DNA of 34,016 nucleotides from JAGLSB01 sp023135955 (GTDB lineage: Bacteria > Bacteroidota > Bacteroidia > Bacteroidales > GCA-2748055): the NCBI GenBank assembly GCA_030673645.1, contig DAOVIO010000024.1, positions 1 through 34,016 of the forward strand, in the 5' to 3' direction. Within the stretch, counting starts at the first letter, position 1. Every line of letters starts with the position of its first letter. Under the pieces are notes generated by a model. It was not told the origin of the DNA and made no database searches. It saw nothing but the letters and a program-made list of their open reading frames with translations. A program made the position numbers and the translations under genes. Shown here in pieces: positions 23,664 to 31,613 of the stretch.

Positions 23664-24143
23664 AGTCTCAGTCCCCTATAGTACTGAATTGCTTATGTCT
23701 GAGAGAACTCTTATTGACAGATAGAAAATATTATTGATGTTTTGATTTGATAAATACTTGGGACGATGTCCCAAGGTATGATCTGTCAGGCCTTCAGCCT
23801 GAATAGTATAGAGAGAGCTAAATTACCTCAACAAATTTAATTTCTTCAGGCAAAGCCCTTATTAACCATACTATGTCTTTCGGGAAATGATTTAATTACC
23901 TCATAAAATTTAATTTCTTCTGGCAGAAAGCCCTCATTAACTATACTATGTCTTTCAGGAAATGAATTAATTTCTTCAGGCTGAAAGCCTGACATATCTA
24001 TAACCCGGGACATCGTCCCGGGATATAGAAAAACAACTATCCTCTTCAGGCTGAAGGCCTGACACAAATATTCTTGCCAAACATCACGTTTCCCCTCATA
24101 TTCATGCCCTCCCCAAAATAATTACAAAAAAATCCAAAATGAA
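23664..24143. repeat. Composite palindromic repeat cluster (about 23757-24062)
   Basis: This gap holds no credible gene. Palindrome A occurs twice: CTTGGGAC-GAT-GTCCCAAG (23757-23775) and CCCGGGAC-ATC-GTCCCGGG (24004-24022), in opposite orientation with matched changes in both arms. Palindrome B, TCAGGC-N5-GCCTGA, occurs at 23786-23802 (inverted), 23976-23992 and 24046-24062. Between them two 73-base direct repeats (from 23821 and 23894) each carry a decayed B unit followed by CATACTATGTCTTTC-like sequence. This layout resembles composite REP/BIME elements, which in other bacteria are linked to RAYT transposases; none is in the window. Confidence 0.75.
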
Positions 24144-24180
24144 TAGGGGTAAATCAAATCCTATGTGTGATGGTATTGAA
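24144..24180 (+). promoter_or_regulatory. Candidate ECF-sigma promoter upstream of the 24225 lipoprotein gene
   Basis: AGGGGTAAA, then ATCCTATGTGTGAT and GTATTGAA, align without gaps to the block upstream of fecR (19164-19200). The transcript would begin near 24176, leaving a leader of about 50 bases before the ATG at 24225. This ties the lipoprotein gene to the neighbouring sigma factor. Confidence 0.55.
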
Positions 24181-24224
24181 AGCAAAAAAATGAAAATAAT
24201 TAATAACAATTAAATTTAAAAGTC

Positions 24225-25337
24225 ATGAAAACTCAAATTTCAATTTTAGCAAGTATTGCATTAGCAATTATGGTTTTATTCTCCTCATGCGAGAAAAACG
24301 ATCTGCAATCCACTGACGGAAGTATACTTCCCGAAAAATTTAGTGTTGATATCCCAGATGCCATTTCAATGGATTTCACATCAAAGAAAAGTGCCTCTGC
24401 AATTGACACAATTAATGGCAACGAAATTTATAGCCATTTGAGATTCTTTATTAGTATAGGCGAAAATGGTGCTGAAATAGTAGAAAGTATTATTCAAGGG
24501 ATTGGAGTTCACAATATAAATCATCCTATGAGTCTTACTTTCCAAGGTGATGACGATGGTAGAGATAAAAATATTCTCGTTGTTGAGGATTCATATTTTC
24601 AAGGAACTAATTGGGAATTCCAGCTTACAATAACTGATGTAGAATCAGAATCTAATGAAGATGGAGGAATGGCTCTACAGATATTCTGGAATGTTAGCCT
24701 AAGACAAGGTGTAGCTATCCTTAAGCCTTATAATATTGATAGAAATACAGAAGCATATTTTGCAGATGCAGTATTTCAGATCGATTATAGTGAAGCGGGT
24801 GATAAAGGCTATGATGCACATATGATTGTAGCAGTTTCCGGACTCCCAGTAGCTAATCCACTGGAAGATCCTTATAGTATGAGCGGTATAAAAATGTTTG
24901 TAGGTAAAAAAGGAGACATAGTTGATGTATATGGAAACTCTGATCATCCAAATGCAATATTTTTCTCAGCACAAACAGGCTTCAGCTGGTCATTTGTTGC
25001 AGCAGGTAATGACGAACTTGACATAGCAGTATCAGAAGTTGGTTTACCCCCTTCAAATCTTGATGAGCCTTCACGTAGTGTATTGCTAGACGATTATTCA
25101 ATCAAGAATGTATTTTCCAACCAGATATATACTTTATGGCCATTTATCGATCAGGCTTCTGTAGATGCATATCTTAATAATACTGAAGCACCTGGATATT
25201 TTGATACACATGGTTTTGTTCAAGGTGGAACCTCACCCGGATCTGAGTATGATGAATTAGAAGTTAGATTACCACTAATGAGTCCATATAATCCTAAAGA
25301 GATTTCCCTTCTTGATATTGTATTTAAGATGAATTAA
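24225..25337 (+). CDS. Lipoprotein of unknown function, probable member of the ECF regulon
   Basis: The 370-residue protein starts with a lipoprotein signal (LAIMVLFSSC, lipidated Cys22) and then a beta-rich, acidic body without motifs I can assign. Recognisable stretches are HLRFFISIGENGAEIVESII, a GDDDGRDKN loop, FQIDYSEAGDKGYDAHMIV and IKMFVGKKGDIVDVYGN. It has no TM helices after the signal. It lies 561 bases after the DUF4249 gene, separated by the repeat cluster, but its own upstream region has the same promoter-like block as fecR. It may be the secreted or surface effector of the receptor system. It is followed by a strong terminator at 25358. Confidence 0.8.
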   Translation: MKTQISILASIALAIMVLFSSCEKNDLQSTDGSILPEKFSVDIPDAISMDFTSKKSASAIDTINGNEIYSHLRFFISIGENGAEIVESIIQGIGVHNINHPMSLTFQGDDDGRDKNILVVEDSYFQGTNWEFQLTITDVESESNEDGGMALQIFWNVSLRQGVAILKPYNIDRNTEAYFADAVFQIDYSEAGDKGYDAHMIVAVSGLPVANPLEDPYSMSGIKMFVGKKGDIVDVYGNSDHPNAIFFSAQTGFSWSFVAAGNDELDIAVSEVGLPPSNLDEPSRSVLLDDYSIKNVFSNQIYTLWPFIDQASVDAYLNNTEAPGYFDTHGFVQGGTSPGSEYDELEVRLPLMSPYNPKEISLLDIVFKMN

Positions 25338-25357
25338 TCAGAACCCAAAAATAAACC

Positions 25358-25393
25358 AGAAAGCCGTCTCTTTTAAAAAAGAGACGGCTTTCT
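25358..25393 (+). terminator. Rho-independent terminator after the 24225 gene
   Basis: AGAAAGCCGTCTCTTTT (25358-25374) and AAAAGAGACGGCTTTCT (25377-25393) are exact 17-bp complements with a two-base loop, followed by TATATTTAATC. It lies 21 bases after the stop codon. Confidence 0.9.
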
Positions 25394-25561
25394 TATATTT
25401 AATCAGTCTTTTGAGATTTTATAAAATATAAAATATACTGTTCTTTGAATTCAATTCTCGGCAATATCTTCTTTTAAATGAAACAAAATACCTTTTTTTT
25501 CGTTCTTTAATAGAGTTTTGTTAGATGAATTTCCTTTTTATTTATATTTTGTTTAAATAAA

Positions 25562-25593
25562 CTTGAATCATATATCAAAATAGTCTAGATTTG
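25562..25593 (+). promoter_or_regulatory. Probable housekeeping promoter of rpoD (TAnnTTTG type)
   Basis: TAGATTTG (25586-25593) is an exact match to the Bacteroidota -7 element TAnnTTTG. CTTG (25562-25565) lies 20 bases upstream as a 3-of-4 match to the TTTG -33 element. Transcription would begin about 14 bases before the ATG at 25614, giving a short leader. Confidence 0.6.
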
Positions 25594-25613
25594 CAGAAAT
25601 TTTGGAAAGATAA

Positions 25614-26474
25614 ATGAGACAATTAAAGATTACTAAATCAATTACCAACAGAGAAAGTGCTTCGTTAGACAAATATCTGCAGGAAATTGGAAAAGAGGAG
25701 TTGATTACAGTTGAAGAAGAGGTGGAACTGGCTCAGAGAATAAAAAAAGGTGACAGACTTGCGCTTGAGAAACTTACACGAGCAAATTTACGTTTTGTTG
25801 TTTCCGTAGCTAAGCAGTACCAAAACCAAGGGCTAAGCTTACCAGACCTTATCAATGAAGGCAATTTAGGACTTATTAAGGCAGCTGAGAAATTTGATGA
25901 AACCAGAGGGTTTAAATTCATTTCTTATGCTGTGTGGTGGATCAGACAATCAATCTTACAAGCGTTAGCTGAACAATCAAGAATTGTTCGTCTACCACTG
26001 AATCAGGTTGGATCCCTCAACAAGATTAATAAGGCATTTTCCAAGTTCGAACAGGAATTTGAAAGAACTCCTACTCCAGAGGAACTTGCTGAAGCTTTGG
26101 AATTACCAAAGGAGAAAGTGGTGGATACTTTAAAAGTTTCCGGTCGCCACGTATCAGTAGATGCTCCATTTGTAGAAGGAGAGGACAACAGTTTGCTCGA
26201 CGTACTTATCAACAACGATTCTCCAAATGCCGATACAGCATTGATTAAAGAGTCACTATCCAGAGAGATAGATAGAGCCCTGACTACTCTTACTGAAAGA
26301 GAGAGGGATATAATTAAACTATTCTTTGGAATTGGCGCATCGGAGATGACACTTGAGGAAATTGGTGAAAAATTTGCGCTCACACGAGAACGCGTGAGAC
26401 AAATCAAGGAAAAAGCAATCAGAAGACTTCGGCATACGTCCCGGAGTAAGTTGCTGAAAACTTACCTTGGTTAA
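25614..26474 (+). CDS. rpoD: Primary RNA polymerase sigma factor RpoD/SigA
   Basis: The 286-residue protein is the short form of the housekeeping sigma factor typical of Bacteroidota, which lacks the long region 1.1 and the non-conserved insert of E. coli RpoD. It has region 1.2 (about 17-50: SLDKYLQEIGKEELITVEEE), region 2 with core-binding and -10 recognition (LPDLINEGNLGLIKAAEKFD, GFKFISYAVWWIRQSIL), region 3 (LPLNQVGSLNKINKAF) and region 4 (about 225-280: LTERERDIIKLFFGI, TLEEIGEKFALTRERVRQIK). It directs transcription from TAnnTTTG promoters, and such a promoter lies just upstream. It is monocistronic, with terminators on both sides. Confidence 0.97.
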   Translation: MRQLKITKSITNRESASLDKYLQEIGKEELITVEEEVELAQRIKKGDRLALEKLTRANLRFVVSVAKQYQNQGLSLPDLINEGNLGLIKAAEKFDETRGFKFISYAVWWIRQSILQALAEQSRIVRLPLNQVGSLNKINKAFSKFEQEFERTPTPEELAEALELPKEKVVDTLKVSGRHVSVDAPFVEGEDNSLLDVLINNDSPNADTALIKESLSREIDRALTTLTERERDIIKLFFGIGASEMTLEEIGEKFALTRERVRQIKEKAIRRLRHTSRSKLLKTYLG

Positions 26475-26497
26475 CATATTTTATTATTTTTTGTATT

Positions 26498-26520
26498 CGG
26501 GCTGTTTTGCAGCCCGTTTT
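26498..26520 (+). terminator. Rho-independent terminator after rpoD
   Basis: CGGGCTG (26498-26504) pairs with CAGCCCG (26510-26516) around TTTTG and is followed by a run of T's. It lies 24 bases after the rpoD stop. Confidence 0.9.
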
Positions 26521-26577
26521 TTATTAGTGAAACTCAATTTTCAAAAACGCAGTGAATTGAAATTTGTAAGTTGAATT

Positions 26578-26665
26578 AGGAGCTGTCTCAAAAGTCATAT
26601 TGAGAAAATGAAAATTTATATGCACTTCGACTGCCTGATGCGAAGTAGTTCATTTAAATGCATAT
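26578..26665. repeat. Interspersed-repeat-like sequence with stem-loop upstream of the acyl-CoA ligase
   Basis: TAGGAGCTGTCTCAAAAGTC (from 26578), then ATATTGAG, has the form of a common GTCATTCTGAG-type dispersed repeat. CTTCG (26625-26629) and CGAAG (26641-26645), flanked by ATATGCA (26618) and TGCATAT (26659-26665), form an interrupted stem-loop. It lies 31 bases before the ATG at 26696 and may also contain its promoter. Confidence 0.4.
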
Positions 26666-26695
26666 CTTTAGTCCTGAAAATTAAAAATAACAATC

Positions 26696-28345
26696 ATGGT
26701 TAAACTTGAGAAATACACTATTTGTCATTTGGTGAGCAAATCAATTGAGAAATTTGGAGATAAAGTTGCCTTAAGCTACATTGGCGAAGAAGGTATGAGT
26801 TATAAGGATTTAGGCATTAACATACAATCTACGGCAGAAACCTTAGATATTCTGGAAGTTGAAAAAGGTGATAAAGTTGCTGTCCTGGGTGAAAATTCTC
26901 CAAATTGGGGTGTGTCATATCTTTCCATCTTATGTAAAGGAGCAATAGTTGTACCTATTCTTCCTGAATTTCATGAGAATGAGATAATGACTATTCTGGA
27001 GCATTCCGAATCTAAAGTTGTATTTCTTTCGGAGAAACAATATGCTAGAATGGGCAAACTAATAGAAGATAAGGACTATAAGGTAATTATTATTGATAAA
27101 TTGAAGTTTAAATCAGAGAAGGCAAAAACTGAATCCAAGTTAGCTGTTTATTTTCCATGTCAAGATGAACTTGTAAGTGAAAATGATCTCGCTGCAATTA
27201 TTTATACTTCAGGAACAACAGGTTCATCTAAAGGTGTAATGTTAACTCATAAGAATCTTTCCTGGCAAGTAAATAAGCTGCAAACTGTTCAGCCAGTTGA
27301 TGAGACCGACAGATTTGTTTCCATACTTCCCATGTCACATACTTTAGAGAATAGTGTTGGATTTTTATTACCGCTTCATACGGGAGCAAGCGTTTATTAT
27401 ATCAGGAAACAACCACCGGCTCCAAGTGTTTTAATAGATGCTTTTCAGAAAATTAAACCAACAATTTTGTTAACTGTTCCTATGATCATTGAGAAGATAT
27501 ACAGGAAACAGGTTTTGCCTAAATTTGAAAAAAGTTTCATAACAAGGAATCTATTTAAATTTAAGCCTACAAGAGTACTGTTAAACCGTTTAGCCGGTAA
27601 AAAATTAGCAGTAGTTTTTGGTGGAGAGCTTAAGTTTTTTGGAATTGGAGGGGCGAAACTTGATGGACAGATTGAACGTTATTTGCGTGAAGCTAAGTTT
27701 CCTTATGCGATTGGTTATGGACTTACAGAAACTGCACCAATGCTTTCAGGAAGTTCTCCCAAGGATTCAGTTTATCAGGGAACAGGACCTGCAATGGAAG
27801 GGATTCATATGAAACTTATTAATGTAAACGAGGAAACAGGTTTAGGTGAAATAGTTGCGTCAGGTCCTAATGTAATGCCGGGTTATTATAAGAATGAAGA
27901 AGCAACAAAAGCAGTATTTACTGAGGATGGATATTTCAGAACCGGTGATCTTGGCTATATCGATAAAAAAGGAGTAGTGTACATCAGGGGTAGAATAAAA
28001 AATATGATATTGGGTACCAGTGGTGAGAATATTTATCCTGAAGAAATCGAATCACTGATAAATGGAATTGAAGCAGTTGAAGAATCATTGGTTTTACATT
28101 TGCAGGGGAAAATTATTGCGATGGTAAATATCAATCTTGAGGAACTGGAAAATAAAATGCTGAAGTTGAACGAAAAAGCCGTAGAAATTTCACATGAAAC
28201 GATGGATGAAGTATTAGCAGAAATACAGCAATACGTAAATCAGCGAGTTAATAAATTCTCACGTCTCAATAAGGTTGTTTTCCACGCTACTCCATTTGAA
28301 AAGACTCCTACTAAGAAGATTAAGAGGTATTTGTATGGGGGGTAG
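26696..28345 (+). CDS. Long-chain acyl-CoA synthetase-like AMP-binding protein
   Basis: The 549-residue adenylate-forming enzyme should activate a fatty acid with ATP and join it to CoA in the cytoplasm or at the membrane. Motifs: the P-loop-like IIYTSGTTGSSKGVMLTH (168-185), YGLTETAPMLSGS, YFRTGDLGYIDKKG with the conserved Asp, and the hinge region GRIKNMILGTSGENIYPEE. The C-terminal TPTKKIKRYLYG contains the usual catalytic lysine region. Start ATG 26696 has no strong ribosome binding site. Substrate chain length cannot be read from the sequence; other AMP-binding roles are possible. It is convergent with uvrB, and a 44-bp palindrome lies between them. Confidence 0.92.
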   Translation: MVKLEKYTICHLVSKSIEKFGDKVALSYIGEEGMSYKDLGINIQSTAETLDILEVEKGDKVAVLGENSPNWGVSYLSILCKGAIVVPILPEFHENEIMTILEHSESKVVFLSEKQYARMGKLIEDKDYKVIIIDKLKFKSEKAKTESKLAVYFPCQDELVSENDLAAIIYTSGTTGSSKGVMLTHKNLSWQVNKLQTVQPVDETDRFVSILPMSHTLENSVGFLLPLHTGASVYYIRKQPPAPSVLIDAFQKIKPTILLTVPMIIEKIYRKQVLPKFEKSFITRNLFKFKPTRVLLNRLAGKKLAVVFGGELKFFGIGGAKLDGQIERYLREAKFPYAIGYGLTETAPMLSGSSPKDSVYQGTGPAMEGIHMKLINVNEETGLGEIVASGPNVMPGYYKNEEATKAVFTEDGYFRTGDLGYIDKKGVVYIRGRIKNMILGTSGENIYPEEIESLINGIEAVEESLVLHLQGKIIAMVNINLEELENKMLKLNEKAVEISHETMDEVLAEIQQYVNQRVNKFSRLNKVVFHATPFEKTPTKKIKRYLYGG

Positions 28346-28352
28346 GATGGTG

Positions 28353-28403
28353 GGTTATCGTAGGGACGTGCCACGTGGCACGTCCCTACGATAACCATTT
28401 TTT
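28353..28403 (+). terminator. Perfect 44-bp palindrome, probable terminator derived from an interspersed repeat
   Basis: Bases 28353-28374 and 28375-28396 are exact complements (core GTAGGGACGTGCCAC) with no loop, followed by ATTTTTTACTT. It lies 8 bases after the ligase stop and ends right before the convergent uvrB stop. The GTAGGGACGTGCCACGTGGC core is a widespread bacterial intergenic repeat type. Confidence 0.75.
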
Positions 28404-30423
28404 ACTTCTTCAATTTCTCATTCAATATTTTTTCCATTCCAAACAATTCATCGCGGAGTCTTGCGGCTTCAATGAAATCAAGTTTTGAGGCAGCTTTTTC
28501 CATTTGTTTCCTGACCTTATCGCAAGCTTTTTTCAAGGCTTTTTCATCCATATATTTAATAACCGGATCGGCAGCGATATCTGTCTTATTCTGTCCGGAA
28601 TAATAGGATGAGTCTTCCTGTTCATTTTTTATCTCACCAAACAGGTTCCTTTGTGCTTTGATAATTTGTTTTGGAGTAATGCTATGCTTTTCATTATAAA
28701 TTAATTGCTTCTCTCTTCTCCTCGTCGTTTCGTCAAGGGTCTTATTCATGCTGTTTGTGTGCTTATCAGCATACATAATTACTTTTCCATTAAGATTTCT
28801 TGCCGCCCGGCCTGCTGTTTGTGTTAAGGCTTTCTCAGATCTCAGGAATCCTTCTTTATCGGCATCAAGGATTGCTACAAGTCCGACTTCTGGCAAGTCA
28901 AGTCCTTCCCTCAATAAGTTTACACCAACAAGAACGTTAAAGTCACCTTTTCGTAAACCTTCCAAAATCTCCACTCGTTTCATGGTGTCTACATCTGAGT
29001 GAATATAGGCCGTTTTAATACTCATTCGACTTAAATAACTCGATAGCTCTTCAGCCATTCTTTTTGTAAGAGTAGTTACCAGTACCCTGTTCCCAATGCT
29101 AATATTAGCTTGAATCTCTCCAATAAGATGATCTATTTGATTCAAACTAGGGCGAACCTCAATAACAGGATCAAGCAAGCCTGTCGGTCTGATTAATTGC
29201 TCAACAATAACACCTCCCGATTTTTCAAGTTCATATTCCGATGGAGTAGCTGATACATAAATCATTTGTCCGGTTATATTATTGAATTCTTCAAATCTTA
29301 GAGGACGATTATCTATTGCAGCCGGTAAACGAAATCCATATTCTACAAGATTATGTTTCCGGGAATGGTCACCACCGTACATAGCTCTTACCTGGGGAAG
29401 AGTAACATGGCTTTCATCAATTATAGTAACAAAATCATCAGGAAAATAATCGAGAAGACAGAAAGGTCTTGTGCCTGGATTACGACCATCGAAATACCTT
29501 GAATAGTTTTCTATTCCCGGACAATAGCCTAATTCACGAATCATTTCCAGATCATAATTTACTCTTTCCTCAATTCTTTTAGCTTCATACATCTTCCCAT
29601 TATCTTTAAAAAAATCAATCTGCTTCACAAGATCATCCTGGATTTCTTCAATGGCAGTTTTCATCCTGGTTTTTGCAGTAATAAATATATTTGCCGGGAA
29701 AATTCTAAACTCATCATGCTTGTCAAGGGTCGTTCCGTTAATAGGATCAAAACTCGACATTTCTTCAATTTCATCACCAAAAAATATTAATCTGAAGGCA
29801 TGATCTGTGTAAGCCAAAAATATATCAACTGTATCTCCTCTTACTCGAAAGTTACCTTGTTTAAAATCAATCTCATTACGACTATACATAGCATCTACAA
29901 GCTTTCTTAGAAAAACATTCCTGCTTAGTAACTGACCTTTCTTGAGTTCTATTGTGCCTGAATGAAAATCGTCTGGATTTCCTATTCCATATATGCAAGA
30001 TACCGATGATACAACAATGATATCCTTTCTTCCAGAGAGGAGTGAAGAGGTTGTGCTTAAACGTAATTTTTCAATTTCTTCATTAATAGACAGGTCTTTT
30101 TCAATATAAGTATCTGAAACTGGAAGGTAAGCTTCAGGTTGATAGTAATCATAATACGACACAAAATATTCTACACGATTCTCGGGAAAAAATTGCTTGA
30201 ATTCCCCATAAAGTTGAGCGGCAAGAGTTTTATTATGACTAAGGACGAGTGCAGGTCGGTTTACTTGCTGGAGAACATTAGCAATAGTAAAAGTCTTTCC
30301 AGAACCAGTAACTCCCAGTAAAGTTTGATGTAGCTCACCAGAATTCAAACCATCAACTAATTGCTTTATGGCATCTGGCTGGTCACCAGTTGGTTTGAAT
30401 TCTGCACTGAGTTTAAACTTCAT
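28402..30423 (-). CDS. uvrB: Excinuclease ABC subunit B (UvrB)
   Basis: The 673-residue DNA-repair helicase-like protein verifies damage delivered by UvrA and recruits UvrC. It has Walker A GVTGSGKT (37-44), the damage-probing beta-hairpin YYDYYQPEAYLP (about 90-101), the Walker B segment TIIDESHVTLPQ, the VSATPSEYEL motif, helicase motifs V and VI (GVNLLREGLDLPEVGLVAIL, QTAGRAARNLNGKVIMYAD) and the C-terminal UVR domain that contacts UvrC (MEKAASKLDFIEAARLRDEL). The length is normal. It follows the EEP-family gene by 32 bases on the same strand, so both are probably co-transcribed. Confidence 0.98.
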   Translation of the reverse strand: MKFKLSAEFKPTGDQPDAIKQLVDGLNSGELHQTLLGVTGSGKTFTIANVLQQVNRPALVLSHNKTLAAQLYGEFKQFFPENRVEYFVSYYDYYQPEAYLPVSDTYIEKDLSINEEIEKLRLSTTSSLLSGRKDIIVVSSVSCIYGIGNPDDFHSGTIELKKGQLLSRNVFLRKLVDAMYSRNEIDFKQGNFRVRGDTVDIFLAYTDHAFRLIFFGDEIEEMSSFDPINGTTLDKHDEFRIFPANIFITAKTRMKTAIEEIQDDLVKQIDFFKDNGKMYEAKRIEERVNYDLEMIRELGYCPGIENYSRYFDGRNPGTRPFCLLDYFPDDFVTIIDESHVTLPQVRAMYGGDHSRKHNLVEYGFRLPAAIDNRPLRFEEFNNITGQMIYVSATPSEYELEKSGGVIVEQLIRPTGLLDPVIEVRPSLNQIDHLIGEIQANISIGNRVLVTTLTKRMAEELSSYLSRMSIKTAYIHSDVDTMKRVEILEGLRKGDFNVLVGVNLLREGLDLPEVGLVAILDADKEGFLRSEKALTQTAGRAARNLNGKVIMYADKHTNSMNKTLDETTRRREKQLIYNEKHSITPKQIIKAQRNLFGEIKNEQEDSSYYSGQNKTDIAADPVIKYMDEKALKKACDKVRKQMEKAASKLDFIEAARLRDELFGMEKILNEKLKK

Positions 30424-30455
30424 ACCGTAGGTTTAAATGCATTGGGAAAGTGTTT

Positions 30456-31481
30456 TTATTTAGTAAACTTGACCATAATGGGAAAATGGTCACTTATTCC
30501 ACCATAATAATTGGGACCTCCATAGGTTCTGTTAGGAACTTGCTGACCTTGGTTATTTTCATAAAGCATAAATTCTTCTTTTATGATTTTACCTGAGTCA
30601 TAATTACAACTATATTTCCCTTCTTGATTAATAAGGTTATATGAAACAATTATATGATCGAGCATATTCCAGTTATTCCGGTAATTATATGAACCTTCAT
30701 TATATTGATTATGTTTATCGTAAAATAAATTATACAAATCTCCGGTAGCAATATTTTTCAGTTTATTTCCTGCCAGAAGAATGTTCATCAGACTCTTATT
30801 TGTGGGTTCATCATTAAAATCCCCCATAATAACTATCCTTGGATTTTTCTCTTTACTAAACAAGAGATCCAATTGTCTTCTAAGTGTTACAGCTGCATAC
30901 ATTCTTTTTGGCTCGGTTTCTCTTTCCCCACCTATTCTTGAACTCCAATGATTTACAAAAAAATGAATATCTTCTCCATCTTCAGTTTTCCCCCATACAT
31001 GCAAAATATCTCTGGTAGTAAGACTGGAGTCAAAAGGAAAAGTAATTTCGATGCTCTCAAAGTTGACAGATTTAAGTTCATTTTTCCGATATAGAAGAGC
31101 AACATCAATTCCTCTAGCATCTTTTCCCTCTTCATGAATAATCTCATAATTCCCATCCTCTAGATTTTTAGTAGCAATAAGATCTTGCAGGACTCGTTTA
31201 TTTTCAACTTCAGCAAGACCAATAATCTCAGGTAGCTCCTTTTTATTTTGAGAAGAAAGCACAGCAGACAAGTCATCCAGCTTTTTAGTATATCTTTCTG
31301 TGTTCCAATTCTTTTCACTTTCAGGTGAAAATTCCTCATCTGTAAAATCCGGATGATCAATAGTGTCAAACAAGTTTTCAACATTATAAAACATAACCGT
31401 AAAATCAGATTTAAGTGCTCTCTGGGAAAATCCGCATAGAGATATAAGGCTTAAGATAATGATAGGCAGGGCTTTTTTCAT
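30456..31481 (-). CDS. Secreted endonuclease/exonuclease/phosphatase (EEP) family protein
   Basis: The 341-residue protein has a signal peptide (MKKALPIIILSLISLCGFSQ, cleavage near residue 20), then an EEP domain of the DNase I/exonuclease III fold: FTVMFYNVENLFDT with the metal-binding Asn-Glu, EIIGLAEVENKRVLQDL with the catalytic Glu, FFVNHWSSR, IVIMGDFNDEPTNKS with Asp-Phe-Asn, and GGISDHFPIMVKF with the final Asp-His pair. All catalytic positions are present. It should cut phosphodiester or phosphate bonds outside the cytoplasm; nuclease or phosphatase substrate is not known. It is the first gene of a likely EEP-uvrB transcript, although its export makes a direct repair role unlikely. Confidence 0.9.
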   Translation of the reverse strand: MKKALPIIILSLISLCGFSQRALKSDFTVMFYNVENLFDTIDHPDFTDEEFSPESEKNWNTERYTKKLDDLSAVLSSQNKKELPEIIGLAEVENKRVLQDLIATKNLEDGNYEIIHEEGKDARGIDVALLYRKNELKSVNFESIEITFPFDSSLTTRDILHVWGKTEDGEDIHFFVNHWSSRIGGERETEPKRMYAAVTLRRQLDLLFSKEKNPRIVIMGDFNDEPTNKSLMNILLAGNKLKNIATGDLYNLFYDKHNQYNEGSYNYRNNWNMLDHIIVSYNLINQEGKYSCNYDSGKIIKEEFMLYENNQGQQVPNRTYGGPNYYGGISDHFPIMVKFTK

Positions 31482-31534
31482 TTTTTAGAAATTAAAATAT
31501 TAACATAGAATTCATTGACAAATCTAATTAATAT

Positions 31535-31566
31535 TTAGATAATTGATTGTGAATAATATAATTTTG
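31535..31566 (+). promoter_or_regulatory. Possible TAnnTTTG promoter of the cyclase gene
   Basis: TAATTTTG (31559-31566) matches the -7 element exactly, with TTAG (31535-31538) 20 bases upstream as a 3-of-4 match to TTTG. Transcription would begin about 40 bases before the ATG at 31614. The region is AT-rich, so chance matches are likely. Confidence 0.35.
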
Positions 31567-31613
31567 AATAATATCTAAAAAGATTTTAATTTATAAGACA
31601 TATTGAAAAATTT

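Noticed and set aside
23821..23993. Possible CRISPR array
   Set aside because: Only two and a half units of 73 bases occur, with no unique spacers between short repeats and no cas genes.
23846..24067. 73-residue minus-strand reading frame with repeated SFPERHSIVNEGF-like segments
   Set aside because: It lies wholly in the palindromic and 73-base repeats; the internal peptide repetition comes from the DNA repeats. There is no ribosome binding site.
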